Assembly (NCBI RefSeq): GCF_027484545.1
Contig: NZ_JAIXST010000158.1
Location: forward strand, 1-54,667
DNA: 54,667 bases
Source: Runella sp.
GTDB taxonomy: Bacteria; Bacteroidota; Bacteroidia; Cytophagales; Spirosomataceae
Direction: 5' to 3'
Under the pieces are notes generated by a model that saw nothing but the letters and a program-made list of their open reading frames with translations, made no database searches and was not told where the DNA came from. Shown in pieces: positions 42,701 through 52,862 of this stretch. Made by a program: the position numbers and the translations under genes. The first letter of the stretch is position 1. The number at the start of each line of letters is the position of its first letter.

Positions 42701-44091
42701 TGCAATTGGATAGCTTTACCTTCAATCAATTTAGGCTGGAAAGCCTGAATACCCAAACGGTGCAAAGTTGGAGCGCGGTTGAGCAACACAGGGTGTCCTT
42801 TCAACACGTTTTCCAAAATATCCCAAACAACAGGGTCTTTACGGTCAACGATTTTCTTTGCTGATTTTACCGTTTTTACAATACCGCGCTCAATCAATTT
42901 ACGAATGATAAACGGTTTGAATAACTCAGCGGCCATGTCTTTAGGAAGACCGCACTCGTGCAATTTGAGTTCAGGACCTACCACAATTACTGAACGACCT
43001 GAATAGTCAACGCGTTTTCCAAGCAAGTTTTGACGGAAACGTCCTTGTTTCCCTTTCAACATGTCTGAAAGTGATTTCAAGGCACGGTTACCTTCCGAAC
43101 GAACAGCGTTTACTTTACGGCTATTATCAAACAACGAGTCAACAGCTTCCTGTAACATCCGTTTTTCGTTCCGTAAGATAACTTCCGGCGCTTTGATTTC
43201 AATCAAACGCTTCAAACGGTTGTTACGAATGATAACGCGACGATATAAATCATTTAAGTCAGAAGTTGCAAAACGACCGCCATCCAACGGCACCAATGGG
43301 CGCAATTCCGGTGGAATTACAGGCACCATCCGAATCACCATCCATTCAGGACGGTTTTCGATACGTGTATTTGCATCGCGAAGCGCTTCAACTACTTTCA
43401 AACGCTTCAATGCTTCCGCTTTCCGCTGTTGCGAAGTATCGTTGGCTGCATTGTGACGCAATTCATAAGACAGTTCGTCCAATTGAGTGCGTGACAACAA
43501 CATTTCCAATCCATCCGCACCCATTTTTGCAATGAATTTGTTTGGATCGGTATCAGGCAACATTTGGTTTTCGCGGGGAAGTTTATCCACGATATCCAAA
43601 TATTCGTCTTCGGTCAGGAAATCCATTTTACTGATTCCGTCTTCCGCTTTGACACCTGCCTGAACGACTACGTATCGTTCGTAGTAAATAATTTGATCTA
43701 ATTTTTTGGTAGAAAGTCCCAACAGGTAGCCAATCTTGTTTGGCAAACTGCGGAAATACCAAATATGTGCTACGGGTACAACTAATTCAATGTGCCCCAT
43801 GCGTTCACGGCGCACTTTTTTCTCAGTTACTTCAACACCGCAACGGTCGCAAATAATACCTTTATAACGAATGCGCTTGTATTTACCACAGTGACATTCC
43901 CAGTCTTTTACAGGCCCAAAGATGCGCTCGCAAAAGAGCCCGCCCATTTCAGGTTTGTAAGTCCGATAGTTGATTGTTTCGGGCTGGGTTACTTCGCCAT
44001 AAGAGCTTTCCAATATGGACTCAGGCGATGCCAAGCTAATGGTAATCCGCGAAAAGTCACTATTGATTTTCTTGTTTTTCTTGAATGACAT
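39760..44091 (-). CDS. rpoC: RNA polymerase beta' subunit
   Basis: Catalytic subunit of RNA polymerase, 1443 residues. Zinc site 1 is [21 protein letters not shown] near residue 65; the active-site metal loop is [12 protein letters not shown]; the bridge/trigger region holds [19 protein letters not shown]; and the second zinc site is [19 protein letters not shown]. The start [13 protein letters not shown] and the Arg/Lys-rich end ([10 protein letters not shown]) fit Bacteroidota RpoC. It lies 106 bases after rpoB; the gap holds an inverted repeat. Confidence 0.98.
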   Translation of the reverse strand: MSFKKNKKINSDFSRITISLASPESILESSYGEVTQPETINYRTYKPEMGGLFCERIFGPVKDWECHCGKYKRIRYKGIICDRCGVEVTEKKVRRERMGHIELVVPVAHIWYFRSLPNKIGYLLGLSTKKLDQIIYYERYVVVQAGVKAEDGISKMDFLTEDEYLDIVDKLPRENQMLPDTDPNKFIAKMGADGLEMLLSRTQLDELSYELRHNAANDTSQQRKAEALKRLKVVEALRDANTRIENRPEWMVIRMVPVIPPELRPLVPLDGGRFATSDLNDLYRRVIIRNNRLKRLIEIKAPEVILRNEKRMLQEAVDSLFDNSRKVNAVRSEGNRALKSLSDMLKGKQGRFRQNLLGKRVDYSGRSVIVVGPELKLHECGLPKDMAAELFKPFIIRKLIERGIVKTVKSAKKIVDRKDPVVWDILENVLKGHPVLLNRAPTLHRLGIQAFQPKLIEGKAIQLHPLVCTAFNADFDGDQMAVHVPLGQEAVLEASMLMLSSHNILNPANGAPITVPSQDMVLGLYYVTKGRKSTPEIPIIGEGMTFYGADEVIIAINEGKLSKHAQIKCRVTVRNEDGSLEKKLIDTVAGRILFNQCVPEIVGYINELLTKKKLQQIIGQVFKIAGNARCAQFLDEIKHLGFQTAFKGGLSIGLGDIKIPDVKWQLIDTAKEEVVGVMENFMMGLITENERYNQIIDVWTRTNTKLANTLLTQLENDQQGFNSVYMMMHSGARGSREQVRQLGGMRGLMAKPQKNLAGGVGEIIENPILSNFKEGLDVLEYFISTHGARKGLADTALKTADAGYLTRRLHDVAQDVVVNEEDCGTLRGIEISALKDNEDIVEPLSERILGRVSVHDVLDPLTGELIVASGSEITEEIASRIDETSIETVEIRSVLTCETRSGVCSKCYGRNLASGRMAENGEAVGVIASQSIGEPGTQLTLRTFHVGGVAQNIAQEASIKTKFDGKVEFEDMRTVDSTDNEGNPATIVMGRSGEIRIVSETNGQVLIVNNVPYGATLLVKEGDRVTKGQELCNWDPYNAVILSEFNGFVEYEAIEEGITFREEIDEQSGFQEMVIIESRDRAKNPGMLIKGKSPLLTDIEEKIYNLPVGARLVIKDGASVRTGQALAKLPRTLGKTRDITGGLPRVTELFEARNPSNPAVVSEIDGVVIYGVIKRGNREINIESKDGTRKKYLVPLSKHILVQDGDYVKAGEPLSDGAITPSDILSIKGPTAVQEYLVNEIQEVYRLQGVKINDKHIECIVRQMMQKVEIMDPGDTIFLEMQPVDKWTFREENDRVLDMKVVEDSGDSETFKPGMLISARRLRDENSTLKRRDQRLVTARDAKPAVAQPTLMGITQASLGTESFISAASFQETTKVLSEAAVRGKRDTLEGLKENVIVGHLIPAGTGARRFQKLIIGSKEELETVTEARERSGSRRGKRELAN

Positions 44092-44137
44092 TTTCGATAT
44101 GGTTTGTGTGATAATTACTTTTTAGTTACAGTTTTTA

Positions 44138-44195
44138 GTTTAAGGTTTACAGCCTGTGTTTTTAACTACAAACTGTAAACCATAGACTTTAAACT
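44138..44195. repeat. GTTTACAG-type palindrome between rpoB and rpoC
   Basis: GGTTTACAG (44144-44152) pairs with CTGTAAACC (44173-44181), with further AGTTTAA / TTTAAACT pairing outside. It shares core words with 7006-7082. It might modulate the rpoB-to-rpoC read-through or be a recent insertion. Confidence 0.65.
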
Positions 44196-44197
44196 TA

Positions 44198-47100
44198 TTA
44201 GTCCATCGTAATTTCCAATGCCAAACCTCTCAATTCGTGAATCAATACGTTGAATGATTCAGGAATATTTGGCTTCGGCAGGTTTTCACCTTTGACAATG
44301 GCTTCGTACGCTTTTGCACGTCCGATAACATCATCTGATTTCACTGTCAATATCTCTTGAAGAATGTGCGATGCACCGAATGCTTCCAATGCCCATACTT
44401 CCATTTCTCCAAAGCGCTGTCCACCAAATTGAGCTTTACCACCCAATGGTTGCTGTGTAATAAGAGAGTATGGCCCAATTGAACGTGCGTGCATTTTATC
44501 ATCGACTAAGTGACCCAGCTTAAGCATGTACATGATACCTACTGTAACACTTTGATCAAATTTATCCCCCGACTGACCATCATAAAGGGGAGTACGTCCA
44601 AATTCCGGAATCCCTGCTTCGTTCAATTCAGAAACTACTTGATCTTCTGTAGCTCCGTCGAAAATAGGTGTCGCATACTTACGTCCCAATTTTTTACCAG
44701 CCCACGCTAAGATGGTTTCATAAATCTGGCCAATGTTCATCCGTGAAGGTACCCCCAATGGATTCAACACGATGTCCATCGGTGTACCATCCGCTAAGAA
44801 TGGCATGTCTTCGTCACGAACGATTTTAGCAACTACCCCTTTGTTACCGTGACGACCCGCCATTTTATCACCTACTTTCAGCTTACGCTTCTTGGCAATA
44901 TACACTTTGGCTAATTTCACGATACCGGCCGGTAATTCGTCACCCACTTCTAAGGTAAATCGGTCACGTTTAAAACGTCCAGAAATTTCGTTGCGGCGTT
45001 TTTGAAAGTTTTTAACCATCTCAAACAGCAACTTGTTCGTGGTTGGATCATCTGTCCATCCTTCAATAATTAAATCGCCGAGCAAGTTTACTTCTTCCGG
45101 AACTACATAACCACCTTCATCACGATAGGCGTTTTTGTCTGGGAAAATATTATTGATGATATTAACCCGGCTAAACTTCACACCTTTACTCATGATGTCT
45201 TCGCCAAATTTATGTTTTATGCCCGCCGTAGTTTTGCCTTCAAGAAGTTCAACCATTTTATCAATGACCACTTCTCGGTGTTTGGCTAACTCACGACCAT
45301 AACTTTTCATCAATACTTTCAGCTCTTCCTTTTGTTTTACGCGTTCATCGCGTCCCGGACGAGAGAATAATTTGGTATCAACAATCACCCCTTTCATAGA
45401 TGGAGGTGCTTTTCTGGAGGCATCTTTCACGTCACCCGCTTTGTCACCAAAGATGGCACGCAACAATTTTTCTTCCGGCGTTGGATCCGACTCACCTTTA
45501 GGAGTAATCTTACCAATCAGAATATCGCCTTCTTTTACATCAGTTCCTATTCTTACAATACCATTTTCGTCCAAATTCTTAACGGCTTCCTCGCTGACGT
45601 TTGGAATTTCAGCCGTTAATTCTTCTTCTCCGCGCTTAGTGTCACGTACTTCCAAATCATATTCTTCGATGTGAATAGACGTGAAAATATCATCACGTAC
45701 TACCTTCTCAGAAATTACAATCGCATCCTCAAAGTTGTATCCCTGCCAAGGCATGAATGCCACAAGCAAGTTACGTCCCAATGCTAATTCACCGCCTTCT
45801 GTAGCATATCCTTCACTCAAAATCTCCCCTTTTTCTACCTTTTGGCCTTTGAGAACCATTGGCTTAAGGTTGATACAGGTATCTTGGTTGGTACGACGAA
45901 ATTTAATCAAATCGTACGTCACAACATCACTGTCAAAACTTACCAATCGTTGTTCGTACGTCCGTTCGTAGCGAACCACAATCTTAGTTGCATCTACAAA
46001 TTCAACCACTCCGTTTCCGACAGCAACAATTAAAGCACGTGAATCACGAGCAACACGCCCTTCTAATCCTGTACCCACAATTGGAGCTTGCGGACGAAGA
46101 AGCGGCACAGCCTGACGTTGCATGTTAGAACCCATCAAGGCACGGTTGGCGTCATCATGCTCCAAGAATGGAATCATAGAGGCTGCCACAGATACAATCT
46201 GATTGGCTGCAATATCCATCAATGAAACCTGTGAAGGGTCAACCATTGGGAAGTCACCTTCAAAACGGGTTTTAATTTTTTCAACCAAGAAGTTTCCGTC
46301 ACCATCCACTGAAGCATTGGCTTGAGCAATGTATTTTGAATCCTCTTCCTCAGCAGTCAAATAAACGAGTTCATTGGTCAATTTACCGTTATCAATCACG
46401 CGGTAAGGCGTTTCAATAAAGCCCATGCTATTGGTTTTCGCATAGACACAAAGCGATGAAATCAAACCAATGTTTGGACCTTCTGGCGTTTCAATCGTAC
46501 AAAGACGGCCGTAGTGCGTATAGTGAACGTCACGAACCTCAAAACCAGCACGTTCGCGGCTCAAACCACCAGGCCCCAGTGCCGACATACGGCGTTTGTG
46601 CGTAATCTCGGCCAAAGGATTAGTTTGGTCCATGAATTGCGACAACTGGTTCGTACCAAAGAATGAGTTAATTACCGACGATAAGGTACGGGCATTAATC
46701 AAATCAATGGGTTTAAAGTCTTCATTATCGCGAACGTTCATACGTTCTTTGATAGTACGAGACATACGTGCCAAACCGACTCCAAATTGAGCCCACAATT
46801 GCTCTCCTACTGTACGTACACGACGATTTGACAAGTGGTCAATATCATCGACGACAGCTTTGGCATTGATAAGACCAATTAAGTATTTTACAATGGAAAC
46901 AATGTCTTGGGTTGTTAATACCTTTGTTGACATTGAAATATCCAACTGCAATTTCTTATTGACACGGTAGCGTCCTACATCCCCTAAGTCATAACGCTTA
47001 TCCGAGAAAAACAGGCTTTGAATTACTTCGCGAGCCGTTTGTTCATCAGGTGCTTCTGCATTACGTAATTGGCGATAAATTTGCTCAACAGCCTCTTTTT

Positions 47101-48088
47101 CAGAGTTAGAGCTGTCTTTTTGCAACGTATTATATATGATATTATAATCGGCCATATTCATATCCTCACGGTGCAGAATAATAGATTTCTGTCCTGAGTC
47201 AAGAATTACATCCAAGTCATTGGCCGATACTACAGAGTCACGTTCAAGTAAGACTTCATTACGACTGATAGACACCACTTCACCAGTATCTTCGTCAACG
47301 AAATCTTCGGTCCAAGTACGGAGAACCCTCGCTGCTAAGCGACGGCCTACGGCTTTATTCAAGCTCGCTTTTGTAGCCGGAATTTCTTCTGAAAGTTCAA
47401 ATAAATCTAAAATTTCCTTATCTGAACCAAAGCCGATTGCCCGTAACAGGGTAGTTACCGGAAATTTTTTCTTCCGATCAATGTAGGCATACATGACGTT
47501 ATTTACGTCAGTAGAGAATTCAATCCAAGAACCTTTAAAAGGAATAATTCTTGCCGAATAGAGTTTTGTACCATTGGTGTGCTTGCTCATAGAGAAGAAC
47601 ACACCCGGCGAGCGGTGAAGTTGAGATACAATAACGCGTTCTGCTCCGTTGATAACGAAGGAACCTTTTTCCGTCATGTAAGGAATGGCACCCAGAAATA
47701 CTTCTTGCTCAATCGTTTGAAAATCCTCATTATCTGCATCGTTACATTTCAGGCGCAATTTAGCCTTCAAAGGTACCGAATAGGTCAATCCCCGAGCAAT
47801 ACACTCATTGACAGTGTATTTTGGCGGATCAAGAGCATAGTCCACAAATTCGAGGACAAAATTTTCACGAGAGTCAGAAATAGGAAAGTTTTCTTGGAAT
47901 ACTTTATACAAGCCCTCTTTGTGGCGTTCTTCAGATGCAGTATCTAAATTAACGAAATCCCGATAAGAGCGAACTTGTACATCTAAGAAGTCCGGATAAT
48001 CAATAACAGGCTTAATCCGGGCGAAATTTTTACGTGGAGTTTGTTTGGTTACCAAGGCTTTATAAGTTTTTGGTGGAATACGAACCAA
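44198..48088 (-). CDS. rpoB: RNA polymerase beta subunit (no ATG start)
   Basis: Second large subunit of RNA polymerase and the target of rifampicin, about 1290 residues. Recognised by [25 protein letters not shown] (rifampicin-pocket region), [50 protein letters not shown] and the final [24 protein letters not shown]. The frame has no ATG near the N-terminus: TTG at 48088 (MVRIPPK) or TTG at 48055 ([16 protein letters not shown]) are the options. The second fits the usual family start better. A long leader after rplL precedes it. Confidence 0.97.
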   Translation of the reverse strand: MVRIPPKTYKALVTKQTPRKNFARIKPVIDYPDFLDVQVRSYRDFVNLDTASEERHKEGLYKVFQENFPISDSRENFVLEFVDYALDPPKYTVNECIARGLTYSVPLKAKLRLKCNDADNEDFQTIEQEVFLGAIPYMTEKGSFVINGAERVIVSQLHRSPGVFFSMSKHTNGTKLYSARIIPFKGSWIEFSTDVNNVMYAYIDRKKKFPVTTLLRAIGFGSDKEILDLFELSEEIPATKASLNKAVGRRLAARVLRTWTEDFVDEDTGEVVSISRNEVLLERDSVVSANDLDVILDSGQKSIILHREDMNMADYNIIYNTLQKDSSNSEKEAVEQIYRQLRNAEAPDEQTAREVIQSLFFSDKRYDLGDVGRYRVNKKLQLDISMSTKVLTTQDIVSIVKYLIGLINAKAVVDDIDHLSNRRVRTVGEQLWAQFGVGLARMSRTIKERMNVRDNEDFKPIDLINARTLSSVINSFFGTNQLSQFMDQTNPLAEITHKRRMSALGPGGLSRERAGFEVRDVHYTHYGRLCTIETPEGPNIGLISSLCVYAKTNSMGFIETPYRVIDNGKLTNELVYLTAEEEDSKYIAQANASVDGDGNFLVEKIKTRFEGDFPMVDPSQVSLMDIAANQIVSVAASMIPFLEHDDANRALMGSNMQRQAVPLLRPQAPIVGTGLEGRVARDSRALIVAVGNGVVEFVDATKIVVRYERTYEQRLVSFDSDVVTYDLIKFRRTNQDTCINLKPMVLKGQKVEKGEILSEGYATEGGELALGRNLLVAFMPWQGYNFEDAIVISEKVVRDDIFTSIHIEEYDLEVRDTKRGEEELTAEIPNVSEEAVKNLDENGIVRIGTDVKEGDILIGKITPKGESDPTPEEKLLRAIFGDKAGDVKDASRKAPPSMKGVIVDTKLFSRPGRDERVKQKEELKVLMKSYGRELAKHREVVIDKMVELLEGKTTAGIKHKFGEDIMSKGVKFSRVNIINNIFPDKNAYRDEGGYVVPEEVNLLGDLIIEGWTDDPTTNKLLFEMVKNFQKRRNEISGRFKRDRFTLEVGDELPAGIVKLAKVYIAKKRKLKVGDKMAGRHGNKGVVAKIVRDEDMPFLADGTPMDIVLNPLGVPSRMNIGQIYETILAWAGKKLGRKYATPIFDGATEDQVVSELNEAGIPEFGRTPLYDGQSGDKFDQSVTVGIMYMLKLGHLVDDKMHARSIGPYSLITQQPLGGKAQFGGQRFGEMEVWALEAFGASHILQEILTVKSDDVIGRAKAYEAIVKGENLPKPNIPESFNVLIHELRGLALEITMD

Positions 48089-48368
48089 GCGTCAATCTAA
48101 TCAGATATAACGCAGGAACTCAAAAATTAGTTTACAAAAAACTTAGCTTGCCTCGTAGATTTATTGAATTTTAATCCCTTTGCATCGCTCCTACGAGTGG
48201 CGAAGTGTTTCAGATTAAACTCTTTGAGAAGGAGTCAGTAGGTACCCAGAAAATTAGAACGCCAGCACGACCAACAATGAACGGAGCTTTTAGCTCACTT
48301 AAAGCAGGAAAAGACCTGACGCTGGGTCAGGCCTGTTTCCGTAAGATTGGGATAAAGAAGCGCAGAAA
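48089..48368 (-). promoter_or_regulatory. rplL-rpoB intergenic leader with hairpins
   Basis: 280 bases without a gene. Near rplL a short hairpin CCTGAC/GTCAGG (48315-48331) followed by CTTTTCC on the minus strand may be an attenuator, as is common before rpoB. A second inverted repeat, CTCGTAG (48152-48158) and CTACGAG (48191-48197), lies nearer rpoB. I see no clear promoter match. Confidence 0.45.
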
Positions 48369-48749
48369 TTATTTAACTTCTACTTCAGCACCGGCTTCTT
48401 CCAATTGTTTTTTCAAAGCTTCTGCTTCATCTTTTGAAATTCCTTCTTTCAAAGGTTTTGGAGCTCCATCAACAAGTTCTTTTGCTTCTTTCAAGCCAAG
48501 ACCTGTCAAATCTTTTACAAGTTTCACAACTTGAAGTTTAGCGGCTCCAGCTGCTTTCAAAATTACGTCGAAGGAAGTTTTTTCTTCAACTACAGGAGCT
48601 GCGTCGCCGCTTGCTGGGCCAGCTACTACTACTGCTGCTGCTGCTGCGGGTTCGATACCATACTCATCTTTCAAGATTGCAGCAAGTTCGTTTACTTCTT
48701 TTACAGTAAGGTTAACAAGTTGCTCTGCGAATGCTTTCAAATCTGCCAT
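48369..48749 (-). CDS. rplL: Ribosomal protein bL12 (L7/L12)
   Basis: Stalk protein of the large ribosomal subunit that recruits translation GTPases, 126 residues. N-terminal dimer helices ([26 protein letters not shown]), an Ala-rich hinge ([14 protein letters not shown]), and the C-terminal domain with [42 protein letters not shown]. Normal length. It follows rplJ by 116 bases. Confidence 0.98.
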   Translation of the reverse strand: MADLKAFAEQLVNLTVKEVNELAAILKDEYGIEPAAAAAVVVAGPASGDAAPVVEEKTSFDVILKAAGAAKLQVVKLVKDLTGLGLKEAKELVDGAPKPLKEGISKDEAEALKKQLEEAGAEVEVK

Positions 48750-48865
48750 TTTTATTGAAAGTTAAAATTTGTTACGTGTTATGTTATGTATTTTATGAAA
48801 GTTTTGTCATCTGTTTAACCACTATTAATAGGATCATTATCAACAGATAACTTTGTCGGGAAGGA

Positions 48866-49399
48866 TTATCCTTCGCGTTCCGACAAGGTTTTGAGAATAC
48901 CAGCCAATTTGCCACCGCTGCTTTGCAATGCCGATACGACATTTTTGGCAGGAGATTGCAACAAACCAATGATTTCTCCGATTAATTCTTGCTTTGACTT
49001 CAAGGTCAAAAGCGTGTCAAGTTGATCGGCACCGATGAAAAGGCTATATTCTACCGAAGCACCTTTCAGCTTCAGTTTATCATTACCCGATTCTTTACGG
49101 AACTCTTTAATCAATTTGGCCGCAACTTTGCCTGACTCCGGATGAAACATAACTCCCGAAAATCCTTTCAAAACAGTATCGTTGAAAGAAGCATAATCGG
49201 TGTCTAATGTTTCAAGTGCTTTTGCGATCAGCGTGTTCTTTACAACGCGATACTCTATTCCTTGGTTAAAACATTTACGGCGGAGATTGTTGGTCTCGCC
49301 CACTGTCATGCCTGTAGCATCAACAATGTAGAAATAGGGTACTGCTTTGAACTTCTCGCTGAGTTCGTCTATGATAACGGCTTTTTCTTCGCGTGTCAT
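48866..49399 (-). CDS. rplJ: Ribosomal protein uL10
   Basis: Base of the ribosomal stalk, binds bL12 dimers and 23S rRNA, 177 residues. Features: MTREEKAVIIDELSEKF, FYIVDATGMTVGETNNLRRK, YRVVKNTLIAKAL and a C-terminal helix (NVVSALQSSGGKLAGILKTLSE) for bL12. In many bacteria uL10-bL12 represses this operon by binding the mRNA leader; the short 2-base gap to rplA leaves little room for that here. Confidence 0.97.
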   Translation of the reverse strand: MTREEKAVIIDELSEKFKAVPYFYIVDATGMTVGETNNLRRKCFNQGIEYRVVKNTLIAKALETLDTDYASFNDTVLKGFSGVMFHPESGKVAAKLIKEFRKESGNDKLKLKGASVEYSLFIGADQLDTLLTLKSKQELIGEIIGLLQSPAKNVVSALQSSGGKLAGILKTLSEREG

Positions 49400-49401
49400 A
49401 A

Positions 49402-50100
49402 TTATATTCCTGCAATCGTGCTTTTATCAATGATTACACCTGGACTCATTGTACTCGACAGGTGTACGCTTTTTACGTAAGTACCTTTAGCCGAAGAAGG
49501 TTTGAGCTTCATCAAAGTAGCAATCAATTCTTGGGCGTTTTGGGCAATTTTATCAGAACCAAATGATACGCGGCCAATGCTGGTATGGATAATACCAAAC
49601 TTATCAACCTTGAAATCAATTTTACCTGCTTTTACCTCTCTAACAGCCTTACCGACTTCCAATGTTACAGTACCAGATTTAGGGTTAGGCATCAGTCCGC
49701 GTGGCCCTAAAATTTTACCTAATTTACCGATTTTGGCCATTACAGTAGGCATAGTGATGATTACATCTACATCTGTCCAGCCCTGCTCGATTTTTTTGAT
49801 AAACTCATCTAAACCTGCATAGTCTGCGCCGGCCTCTTTAGCCTCGGCTTCTTTATCAGGTGAACAAAGTACTAATACTCGTACTTCACGACCTGTACCG
49901 TGCGGTAAAGCCACCACTCCACGAACCATCTGATCCGCTTTGCGGGGGTCAACACCCAAACGAACATCTATATCTACCGAAGCATCAAACTTAGTATAAG
50001 AGATGTCTTTTAGAATTTCTGCTGCTTTCTCGAAGGAATACTCTATTTTAGTATCAAATTTCGATAAAGCCTCTTTTCTTTTTTTAGTCAACTTTGCCAT
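49402..50100 (-). CDS. rplA: Ribosomal protein uL1
   Basis: L1-stalk protein of the 50S subunit, 232 residues, complete: [77 protein letters not shown] and the end [18 protein letters not shown]. In many bacteria L1 also represses translation of rplK-rplA. It lies 31 bases after rplK. Confidence 0.98.
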   Translation of the reverse strand: MAKLTKKRKEALSKFDTKIEYSFEKAAEILKDISYTKFDASVDIDVRLGVDPRKADQMVRGVVALPHGTGREVRVLVLCSPDKEAEAKEAGADYAGLDEFIKKIEQGWTDVDVIITMPTVMAKIGKLGKILGPRGLMPNPKSGTVTLEVGKAVREVKAGKIDFKVDKFGIIHTSIGRVSFGSDKIAQNAQELIATLMKLKPSSAKGTYVKSVHLSSTMSPGVIIDKSTIAGI

Positions 50101-50131
50101 TGTTCAAAATGTCTTTACGTCCGCTTCGTGA

Positions 50132-50575
50132 TTAGTTGTCCCAAGGAGCTTTACCTGTAATTGTAATACCCATACTGCGTGCTGTACCGGCAATCATCTT
50201 CATTCCGGCTTCTACCGTAAAGCAGTTTAAATCAGGCATTTTGGTTTCTGCGATTACTTTCACCTGATCCCAATTTACTGATCCTACTTTTTTACGATTA
50301 GGCTCTGCCGAACCGAGTTTTACTTTAGCAGCCTCCAAAAGCATAATAGGTGCTGGTGGAGTTTTGATGACAAATTCAAACGATTTGTCTTTGTAGTATG
50401 TAATTACTACGGGCAATATCATCCCCATTTTGTCCTGCGTACGACCGTTAAATTGTTTGCAGAACTCCATGATATTCAAACCCTTCGAACCCAGTGCTGG
50501 TCCGATTGGGGGTGAAGGATTGGCTTGGCCACCTTTCACTTGCAGTTTGACGTAACCTACTACTTCTTTCGCCAT
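50132..50575 (-). CDS. rplK: Ribosomal protein uL11
   Basis: Part of the GTPase-associated centre, 147 residues: [37 protein letters not shown], then [28 protein letters not shown] and a C-terminal RNA-binding helix domain ([15 protein letters not shown]). Full length. The 99-base gap to nusG holds a GAAGCGCTTC palindrome and is T/A-rich before the ATG. Confidence 0.98.
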   Translation of the reverse strand: MAKEVVGYVKLQVKGGQANPSPPIGPALGSKGLNIMEFCKQFNGRTQDKMGMILPVVITYYKDKSFEFVIKTPPAPIMLLEAAKVKLGSAEPNRKKVGSVNWDQVKVIAETKMPDLNCFTVEAGMKMIAGTARSMGITITGKAPWDN

Positions 50576-50674
50576 CGTTTTAAAACGTTTAAGTTGGCGT
50601 TACCGGTTCTAACGTACGGCTGACAGACAAAGAGGAAGCGCTTCGTCTCGTACTCCCGGCAACATTTTGAAAAA

Positions 50675-51229
50675 TCAGCTTTCTTTTTCTACTTGTGCGT
50701 AACCCAGCTCCACGGGCGTACTCCGCCCGAATATTTTCACAACGACATTCAATTTTTTCTTGTCGTCAAAAATTTCTTCTACAGTACCAATAAAACCACT
50801 GAAAGGACCGTCGATGATTTTAACACTTTCTCCTTTCATGAAGCTCATTTTTGGAGCCTCGACTTCCTCAACCGCATCTTCTACTTTACCCAAAATCCGA
50901 TTAATTTCAGATTGCCGTAGGGGCACCGGTATTTTTGAGTTACCACTGGTATTACCCAAAAAACCCAATACTCCCGGCATTGTAGTAATTAAGTGATGTG
51001 TTTCTCCTTTTGTCAAATCCGCAGAAATGATGATATAACCTGGAAAAAAATTCTTTTCACGAATGCGCTTTTTACCATTGCGCATTTCGACGATTTTTTC
51101 GGTTGGAATCAATATCTCCGGAATGGACTCCTGTAGGCCTTGTCTGGTGATTTCATTCTCAAGATAAGTCTTAATTTTCTTCTCTTGACCAGACACAGCC
51201 CGGATAACGTACCAATTCAAATTGCTCAT
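50675..51229 (-). CDS. nusG: Transcription termination/antitermination factor NusG
   Basis: Links RNA polymerase to ribosome and Rho, 184 residues. N-terminal NGN domain (NWYVIRAVSGQEKKIKTYLENEI, FFPGYIIISADL, PGVLGFLGNTSGNSKIPVPL) and C-terminal KOW domain (FMKGESVKIIDGPFSGFIGTVEEI, LNVVVKIFGRSTPVELGYAQVEK). It follows secE by 37 bases in the same unit. Confidence 0.97.
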   Translation of the reverse strand: MSNLNWYVIRAVSGQEKKIKTYLENEITRQGLQESIPEILIPTEKIVEMRNGKKRIREKNFFPGYIIISADLTKGETHHLITTMPGVLGFLGNTSGNSKIPVPLRQSEINRILGKVEDAVEEVEAPKMSFMKGESVKIIDGPFSGFIGTVEEIFDDKKKLNVVVKIFGRSTPVELGYAQVEKES

Positions 51230-51266
51230 ACCTGCTCAACTTTTTGGATAACCAGGACGAATGCCC

Positions 51267-51458
51267 TTAGAATGACTGATAGACAAAATTGAGAGCGTTC
51301 TCAAAGAGGAAGTCAATAAGACCTACCACCGCTGCAAAAATCAGCGAACCAAGCAGTACGAGTGTCGTACTGGATTGCAGGTCATTTAATTGGGGCCAAG
51401 TGACATTATGTCTTACCTCGTCCCAGGAGGCTTTTACAAATTCTACAAATGAGTTCAT
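51267..51458 (-). CDS. secE: Preprotein translocase subunit SecE
   Basis: Single-helix small subunit of the SecYEG channel, 63 residues: MNSFVEFVKASWDEVRHNVTWP (amphipathic helix and the conserved VTWP), then one membrane helix (about 27-50). I chose the ATG at 51458; a start at 51482 would run into tRNA-Trp. It lies 15 bases after the tRNA. Confidence 0.95.
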   Translation of the reverse strand: MNSFVEFVKASWDEVRHNVTWPQLNDLQSSTTLVLLGSLIFAAVVGLIDFLFENALNFVYQSF

Positions 51459-51473
51459 TTTGCGCAAAAGTTG

Positions 51474-51544
51474 CACGGGCACCAGGACTCGAACCCAGAC
51501 CGAAGGTTTTGGAGACCTTAGTTCTACCTTTAAACTATGCCCGT
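51474..51544 (-). tRNA. tRNA-Trp (anticodon CCA)
   Basis: 71 bases. Seven-pair acceptor stem (ACGGGCA / TGCCCGT), D-arm TAGTTTAAAGGTAGA, anticodon stem AAGGT/ACCTT with loop CTCCAAA (anticodon CCA), T-arm TGGGTTCGAGTCCT, discriminator G. The 3' CCA is not encoded (CAA follows). It heads the secE-nusG-ribosomal protein operon. Confidence 0.93.
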
Positions 51545-51570
51545 GTATGTTACTTCCTAAAATCGGACTG

Positions 51571-51601
51571 CAAAAGTAGAGAAAAAAATATTTAATCGCA
51601 A
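51571..51601 (-). promoter_or_regulatory. Promoter of the tRNA-Trp / secE / nusG / rpl / rpo operon
   Basis: TTG (51599-51601), 20 bases, TACTTTTG (51571-51578) on the minus strand. Predicted start near 51564, about 20 bases before the tRNA 5' end. Confidence 0.65.
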
Positions 51602-51617
51602 CTTTTTACGATTATTT

Positions 51618-52826
51618 TCATTTAAGAGATAATAATTGCCTTACCAGGACTAAACTAAGAATAGTTAAAATTCCTGCAAGCATAAAGGGTGCACCGGGAA
51701 ATAAAAAAGGAGCCGAGGCATTTGTAAAATAAGAAAACAGCGACGTCATCATTACCGGACCTATAACAGCCGTTAAACTCATTAAGCTGGTAAGAGCGCC
51801 TCTTAGCTCTCCCTGCTCATTTGCAGGAACCTGATTAGCCATAATGGCTTGTAACGCCGGTGTGGCAATCCCTCCCAATGATGCTGCAATGGTAATCGCA
51901 AACATCATCCAACCTTGATTAGCAAAAGCATAAAGTAAAAAACTAATGGCGTAGAGTGATAGCCCCCAATAGATTGACTTTGTATTTCCTAATTTGGGGA
52001 TGAGTGTTCGCGTTAATCCTCCTTGTACAATAGCCGCCATTAAACCTACAAAGGCGAGTGAATACCCTACCCATTTCTCATTCCACCCAAATTTTTCCAT
52101 TGTAAAGTACGTCCAAGTGCTCTGAGTTGAGTAACCAGCAATGTAAATCAATGCTAAAGGTATAACTAAGCCAAAAATAACAGGATACTTTCTCAGATGC
52201 CGCAACGCACCTACAGGGTTAGCCCGCTTCCAGTCAAATTGGCGACGATTTTCGGGTTTAAGTGATTCCGGCAGTACAAAATACCCATAAATACAATTAA
52301 GTAAGCTCAATCCTGCAGACACAAAAAACGGTACATGAGCACCATACTGCCCTAACAATCCTCCAATCATGGGGCCAAGTATAAAACCCAATCCAAAAGC
52401 AGCCCCAATTAAACCAAAATTTTGAGCACGCTTTTCAGGTGGACTTACATCAGCAATATAAGCACCTGCCGTTGTAAAACTTGCGCCGAATATACCTGCA
52501 ATTGTACGTGCCAAAAATAACCACCCTATGCTCGAAGCGAACGCAGTAAAAATATAGTCCAAACCAAAACCAACCAAAGACCCTAATAATATAGGGCGAC
52601 GACCGTATTGGTCACTCAAACCACCCAAGATTGGTGAAAATACAAATTGCATTATTGAGTAAATAAACATCAACCATCCGCCATAAAGTGCCGCTTTTGA
52701 GAGGCCTTCTCCGGTTATATCTTGTATTAATCTCGGTATAACGGGAACAATTATGCCGATACCTGTTATGTCAATTAATAGCGTAATGAAGATAAAAATA
52801 AGTGCAGAGTTGCGTTTTTCAGCCAT
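51618..52826 (-). CDS. MFS drug-efflux-type transporter (TetA-like)
   Basis: Inner-membrane exporter of 402 residues with 12 predicted helices. It starts with LIFIFITLLIDITGIGIIVPVIPRL, as in TetA/TCR1-type carriers, has motif A as GGLSDQYGRRPILL, and motif C-like GAAFGLGFILGPMIGGLLG in helix 5. The family exports tetracyclines or other small compounds by proton antiport; whether this member confers resistance cannot be judged. It follows the histidine kinase gene by 36 bases on the same strand and may be co-transcribed with it. Confidence 0.85.
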   Translation of the reverse strand: MAEKRNSALIFIFITLLIDITGIGIIVPVIPRLIQDITGEGLSKAALYGGWLMFIYSIMQFVFSPILGGLSDQYGRRPILLGSLVGFGLDYIFTAFASSIGWLFLARTIAGIFGASFTTAGAYIADVSPPEKRAQNFGLIGAAFGLGFILGPMIGGLLGQYGAHVPFFVSAGLSLLNCIYGYFVLPESLKPENRRQFDWKRANPVGALRHLRKYPVIFGLVIPLALIYIAGYSTQSTWTYFTMEKFGWNEKWVGYSLAFVGLMAAIVQGGLTRTLIPKLGNTKSIYWGLSLYAISFLLYAFANQGWMMFAITIAASLGGIATPALQAIMANQVPANEQGELRGALTSLMSLTAVIGPVMMTSLFSYFTNASAPFLFPGAPFMLAGILTILSLVLVRQLLSLK

Positions 52827-52862
52827 AAAAGGGATAATAATAGCACAAAAGTACGCAAATAA

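Noticed and set aside
43061-43456. Long open frame antisense to rpoC
   Set aside because: It lies fully inside the rpoC coding region on the other strand and has no family likeness, promoter or codon pattern of its own; the same holds for other long frames antisense to rpoB and rpoC.
48865-51230. Leader motifs for autoregulation by L1 or L10
   Set aside because: Expected from family knowledge, but I could not find a convincing structure in the short gaps by eye.
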